A program made the position numbers and the translations under genes. 64,000 nucleotides of DNA from positions 310,001 to 374,000 of the forward strand of contig NZ_CAKVAM010000002.1 of the NCBI RefSeq assembly GCF_934725225.1, read 5' to 3'. The notes under the pieces are model-generated. The model worked only from the letters and a program-made list of their open reading frames with translations. It was not told the DNA's origin and ran no database searches. Below are positions 60,248 through 64,000 of this stretch, piece after piece; positions within the stretch are counted from its first letter, which is position 1; each line of letters starts with the position of its first letter. Source of the stretch: an uncultured Treponema sp. GTDB taxonomy: Bacteria > Spirochaetota > Spirochaetia > Treponematales > Treponemataceae.

Positions 60248-63228
60248 AAAAAAATGATGTTTACAAAGGCTTTGAAGTTTTGGATGTTTTTAAAATTCCA
60301 TATTACGATTCAGAAGGAATTTTTTTGCGGCATAAAAAATCCGGTCTTGAAGTTTTTCACATTTTGAACAACGATGAAGAAAATCTTTTTGCATTCGCTT
60401 TTAGAACTCCTTGCAAAGACAGCACTGGAGTCGCGCATATTATTGAGCACAGCGTTTTGTGCGGCTCAAAAAAGTTTCCGATAAAAGATCCGTTTCTTCA
60501 GCTTAGAAACCAGAGCATAAATACATATCTTAACGCTTACACTGCAAAAGATAGAACTGTTTTTCCGGCAAGCTCTCTTATAAAAACTGATTATTTTAAT
60601 TTGATGTCTGTCTATGCGGATGCTGTTTTTTTTCCGATTTTAAATGCTGAAACTTTTTTGCAGGAAGGCTGGAGGATTGAAACCGACCAAAATGGAAATC
60701 CTGTGATTCAGGGAGTTGTCTTTAATGAGATGAAGGGAAACTATTCGTCTTTTAATTCCGTTGCGACTGATGCAGTTTTAAATGCTTCTGTTCTTGGCAC
60801 TGGATACGAAAAAGATTCCGGCGGCGACCCTTTGGAAATTCCGTCTTTGTCTTACGAGCAGTTTAAAGAGTTTCACAAAAAATATTACTGCGCGGCAAAC
60901 TGCCTTGTATTTTTGTACGGAAACATTCCGACAGAAGAGCAGCTTGATTTTCTTGATGAAAATGTAATTAAAAACATAAAATCTCCCGGTGAAAAATATT
61001 CGTTTGCTTCTGAAAATTCTTGTGTAAAAATGAAGAAGCGGATTGACGCTTTTGGCCCTGCGGAGGATTCAAAAAACACAACGGCTTTAGTTTGGAAAAT
61101 CGGAGATTCCGCGGAAAAGGAAAATCTTTTTTCACTTCCAATGGAAATAAGTTTTTTGTCCGAGCTTCTTTTGGGAAACGATTCTGCGCCAGTTATAAAA
61201 CTTTTGCTGAATAAGTTTAAAGGCTGTGATATTGCGCCGCAAACAGGATGCAGCATAAGCTCAAGATTTTTTTCCATAGCAGTCGGCATGAGCGGACTTA
61301 AGCCGGAAGAGGCTCAGGAATTTCAGAATTGCATTGATGACGCTATGAAGTCGCTTGCTGAAAACGGAATAAAAGAAGAAGACATTGAACGCAGTTTTAT
61401 GAGTTTTGATTTTTCAATAAGAGAAGTAAAAAGATCTCCGTCGCACGGCCCGTATTCGCTTGTTCTTCTTAAGCGTGTTTTGCGTTCCTGGACTTACGGA
61501 GCAAATCCGAAAGACGCGCTTGCTTTTATTGAATCTTTTGAGCAGATAAAGAAAAAAATAAAAGACGAGCCGGAATATCTAAAAAATCTTATAAGAAAAT
61601 TTTTTGTTGAAAATAAAAACAAAACTTTGGTAACAGTTTCGCCATCTGAAAAATGGAGTCTTGACAGAACCGAAAAAGAAAAAAAACTTGCATCTTGCCT
61701 TTATAAAAAAATCGGGAAAGAAAACGTTTTGCTTTCACTTGAAAAACTTCATGCGTTTCAAGCCAGTGTGGAAAATGAAAATTTGATTCCAGCTGTTAAT
61801 ATTGAAGAACTTGAAAATCCTGCTGAAAAAATTGAAACTCGCAAAACTTTGTGCGAAAAAATTCCTTTCTATATAAATCAAGAAACCTGCAACGGAATTG
61901 TCTACGCTTCTGTTTCTTTTCCTGTTGACCGCCTTGAGCCTGCGGATTACAAATTTCTTCCTTTGCTTTCCAGCTGCATTTCTGGACTTGGAACAAAAAA
62001 AAGATCTTGGGAAGAAACAATTTCTTATTCCGACAGAATTATGGGAGATTTTGGAGCTTATATACGAAGCGCGAAAGTTCCAGAATATTCTAAAAAACTT
62101 GCCAAAGAAAATCCGCTTATAATCGGGCGTGAGTGGCTTGTCATTCATTTTAAATTTATAGAAGAAAAATCCGTGCAAGCCTTTGACTTTGCAAGCGAAA
62201 TTATTTCTTCGATTGATTTTTCAGACAAATCTAGACTTAAAACAATTGTAAACGGCTTGTGCTCCAGTCTAAATGCATCTGTTGTTCCTGGCGGACATTA
62301 TTTTGCAATGCTTAGGTCATGCAGGCTTTTAAACCGTTCGTGCGCTGTTCAGGAAATTAAGGACGGGCTGACTTCTGTCTTTGCGATGAATGAAATAAAA
62401 AAAATGAAGCTTTCTGAAATTTCTGAAAAGCTTGAATCAATTTATAAAAAAATAATTTCAAGCGGCTCTCTTTTCCATGTAACAGCCGGAAGCTCAGGAA
62501 TTGCCGTGGCTAAAAAAGGATTTGCTTTTCTTGCAAAAAATCTTTGCCTTGAATTTCCAAAGCCAAAAAAGAAAATTTCTGACAAGGAATTTTTTAAGCA
62601 GACAGAGCTTGCAGGAAAAATTTACTGCGAGAAAAATCCTTGTGTGGATGAAGTTTTTGTTGTGCCGGGAAACATAGGCTTTGCTTCTGCCGCTGTAAAA
62701 AGTTCCGGCGAAAAAGGAAAAGAAATCATGGCGGACACAGTCTTTTCACATCTGCTTGAAACTTCCGACTTATGGAAGCAGATTAGAACTAGCGGCGGAG
62801 CATACGGTGTTTTTCTTTCTGTTCAAAGTTCAAGCGGCGCAACTTGCTTTGCCACATACCGCGACCCAAAGCCATTTGATTCTCTTGAATATTTTGAGGA
62901 AAAACTTCCGCTTCTTAAAAAAGATGAATTTTCTTTTGACGACATAAAAAAAGCCATTGCAGGAGTTTATTCAGATGAAATTGAGCCGTACACGCCAGCA
63001 ATGAGAGGCGGAACTGGACTTATGAGATGTCTTTACGGAATTTCTCTTTCTCTTGATAAAATCAGAATAAAAAATTTGCTGAACCTCAAAAAGAACGACA
63101 TTGAAAAATCAGTCTGCCGCTACAAAAACGCTGTGTTCTGCGGAAAAAAAGTTGCAATCTGCGGAAAAGGCATGATTTCTGATAAAATTAAAAAAATAAG
63201 TGGAAAAATAATAAAGATTTCACTATAA
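60244..63228 (+). CDS. M16C family metalloprotease (PreP-like)
   Basis: Large inverzincin that degrades peptides in a closed chamber. The 994-residue length fits the single-chain M16C/presequence-protease type. The zinc motif HIIEH (H65, E68, H69) and the following LCGSKKFPIKDPF are present, and NEMKGNYSS near 160 should hold the third ligand. The second half contains the inactive, structure-giving domains. No signal peptide, so probably cytoplasmic. The ATG overlaps the fliG-like stop, so both are made from one mRNA; no functional link is known. Confidence 0.92.
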   Translation: MKKNDVYKGFEVLDVFKIPYYDSEGIFLRHKKSGLEVFHILNNDEENLFAFAFRTPCKDSTGVAHIIEHSVLCGSKKFPIKDPFLQLRNQSINTYLNAYTAKDRTVFPASSLIKTDYFNLMSVYADAVFFPILNAETFLQEGWRIETDQNGNPVIQGVVFNEMKGNYSSFNSVATDAVLNASVLGTGYEKDSGGDPLEIPSLSYEQFKEFHKKYYCAANCLVFLYGNIPTEEQLDFLDENVIKNIKSPGEKYSFASENSCVKMKKRIDAFGPAEDSKNTTALVWKIGDSAEKENLFSLPMEISFLSELLLGNDSAPVIKLLLNKFKGCDIAPQTGCSISSRFFSIAVGMSGLKPEEAQEFQNCIDDAMKSLAENGIKEEDIERSFMSFDFSIREVKRSPSHGPYSLVLLKRVLRSWTYGANPKDALAFIESFEQIKKKIKDEPEYLKNLIRKFFVENKNKTLVTVSPSEKWSLDRTEKEKKLASCLYKKIGKENVLLSLEKLHAFQASVENENLIPAVNIEELENPAEKIETRKTLCEKIPFYINQETCNGIVYASVSFPVDRLEPADYKFLPLLSSCISGLGTKKRSWEETISYSDRIMGDFGAYIRSAKVPEYSKKLAKENPLIIGREWLVIHFKFIEEKSVQAFDFASEIISSIDFSDKSRLKTIVNGLCSSLNASVVPGGHYFAMLRSCRLLNRSCAVQEIKDGLTSVFAMNEIKKMKLSEISEKLESIYKKIISSGSLFHVTAGSSGIAVAKKGFAFLAKNLCLEFPKPKKKISDKEFFKQTELAGKIYCEKNPCVDEVFVVPGNIGFASAAVKSSGEKGKEIMADTVFSHLLETSDLWKQIRTSGGAYGVFLSVQSSSGATCFATYRDPKPFDSLEYFEEKLPLLKKDEFSFDDIKKAIAGVYSDEIEPYTPAMRGGTGLMRCLYGISLSLDKIRIKNLLNLKKNDIEKSVCRYKNAVFCGKKVAICGKGMISDKIKKISGKIIKISL

Positions 63229-63269
63229 TAGTAAGACATTATCTGCTTTTGCAAAAATGAAGGAAAAAA

Positions 63270-63491
63270 ATGACCAACAAAAACGTAGAAGAATTAACAA
63301 AGTTGATGAGACAGCTTGTTTCTGATGTTCAGGGCGCGCCGTTCCCTAGCGAAAAAATAGAGCCGGAACTTTATTCAATTTGGTATGAGCACGTTCAGCG
63401 CGGCGCGCAAAACTGCTTTGAATTTTTGGAGCAGCATTTTCCGCTAGACAATTCTGAATTCAAAGATTCTCTAAAGAAAATATTTAAATAA
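63270..63491 (+). CDS. Small hypothetical protein
   Basis: The 73-residue product is soluble and mostly helical (VEELTKLMRQLVSDVQG, then CFEFLEQHFPLDNSEFKDSL). No family is recognised. GAAGGAAAAA lies directly before the ATG. A TATAAT at about 63224 at the end of the M16C gene may drive it. Confidence 0.65.
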   Translation: MTNKNVEELTKLMRQLVSDVQGAPFPSEKIEPELYSIWYEHVQRGAQNCFEFLEQHFPLDNSEFKDSLKKIFK

Positions 63492-63607
63492 ACATAGCTT
63501 CCTGCCGAAAATAAACCTAAGGCAATCTTTGTAAATTTATTTAAGTTTGCCAAAAATGCCGTGCTTTTTTTAGTGCTGGCTGTGTCTTGTTTTTGGTGGG
63601 AAGATAT

Positions 63608-64000
63608 ATGGCTGCAAAAAAAATTTGCCGTAATGAAAAACTACAATTAAAAGGTTCCCTTAGAAAAAATGGTTTTGACCGCTGGAGGCTTGTTACAAAC
63701 GCTGTAAGTTCAGTTTCCGGCGAAGAAAAAACTTTCTTCATTGAATTTTACGCTGTGAACCCCGCCTTGTCTCCCAAAGAATGCGTGCTTGGATTTAAAA
63801 ACCGTTTTAACAAGTCTACAGAAGATTTTCAGTACGTTTTGGCAGGCTCTGAAACTGCAAAGAATTTCACTTCTCAAACTTATGTTTCGCCTTCATTTTT
63901 TATGATAAAAGCTGGAGTTCTTTCTGTAAGCGCAAACCAGATGAATTCTTATTTTCCGTCCGAAATCTTATCTGCAAAAAAAAGCGAATATATAATTTCA
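63608..64000 (+). CDS. Hypothetical protein (3' end outside window)
   Basis: From ATG 63608 the frame is open for 131 codons to the window edge. GGTGGGA precedes the ATG. The visible part starts MAAKKICRNEKLQLKGSLRK and contains GFDRWRLVTNAVS and EKTFFIEFYAVNPALSP, a strand-rich pattern that faintly recalls tocopherol-cyclase-like or lipocalin-like barrels. That is a guess. No signal peptide. Confidence 0.6.
   Translation, partial: MAAKKICRNEKLQLKGSLRKNGFDRWRLVTNAVSSVSGEEKTFFIEFYAVNPALSPKECVLGFKNRFNKSTEDFQYVLAGSETAKNFTSQTYVSPSFFMIKAGVLSVSANQMNSYFPSEILSAKKSEYIIS

Overview
The window looks like a chromosomal segment of a spirochaete of the genus Treponema, probably a host-associated, saccharolytic species. 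The evidence is a flagellar/export operon in the order seen in treponemes (fliL-fliM-fliY-fliO-fliP-fliQ-fliR-flhB-flhA-flhF-flhG-hyp-fliA-DUF342), a FliG paralog outside that operon, many outer-membrane barrels and lipoproteins with loose spirochaetal lipoboxes, and a moderately AT-rich composition. The genus is inferred from gene order and protein resemblance; no database search was possible, so the species is left open.

Layout. 1-14783: one co-directional flagellar block, with start/stop overlaps at fliM/fliY, fliO/fliP, fliR/flhB and flhA/flhF. It encodes the switch (FliM, FliY), the export gate (FliO, P, Q, R, FlhB, FlhA), the flagellar number and placement GTPase/ATPase pair (FlhF, FlhG), sigma-28 and a FapA-like protein. 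14836-21995: minus-strand genes for GAPDH (own promoter and terminator), a radical SAM protein, a TrmN6-like methylase, a RarA ATPase with a large C-terminal fusion, a lipoprotein and a beta-barrel. 22201-28124: folD-folE2, a secreted glycogen-binding-type domain (minus), miaB, and a polar amino-acid ABC transporter whose binding protein is circularly permuted. 28247-30952: an orphan HicB-like gene, a lipoprotein with a G8 tract, tRNA-Arg, then about 650 bp of non-coding DNA holding a strict 22-bp-period repeat array and a 142-bp palindromic element. 30953-36041: sufCBDSU. 36072-38691: an orphan ribbon-helix-helix gene with an operator, tRNA-Gln, tRNA-Glu, tyrS, adk. 38806-47000: a variable surface island of lipoproteins, barrels and a TonB-receptor-like protein, with dispersed hairpins. 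47002-58822: an Rpn-type nuclease, a DEAH helicase, a CapA-like lipoprotein, a secreted nuclease, galT, asnA, a radical-SAM-like protein without cysteines, mntP and htrA. 58973-64000: fliG-like gene with an M16C protease, a small protein, and a partial CDS at the right edge.

Gene expression. Most genes have a GGAG-type ribosome binding site. Six do not (miaB, the gene at 38806, the CapA-like gene, galT, mntP, the fliG-like gene). In each of these a sigma-70-type promoter with a 17-bp spacer puts its -10 box only 6-8 nt before the ATG, which predicts leaderless mRNA.

The observations I rate highest are the circularly permuted binding protein (25958-26731), the 22-bp array (30376-30573), the leaderless promoter class, the G8 tracts inside two lipoprotein genes, and the cysteine-less radical-SAM-like protein (55451-56470).
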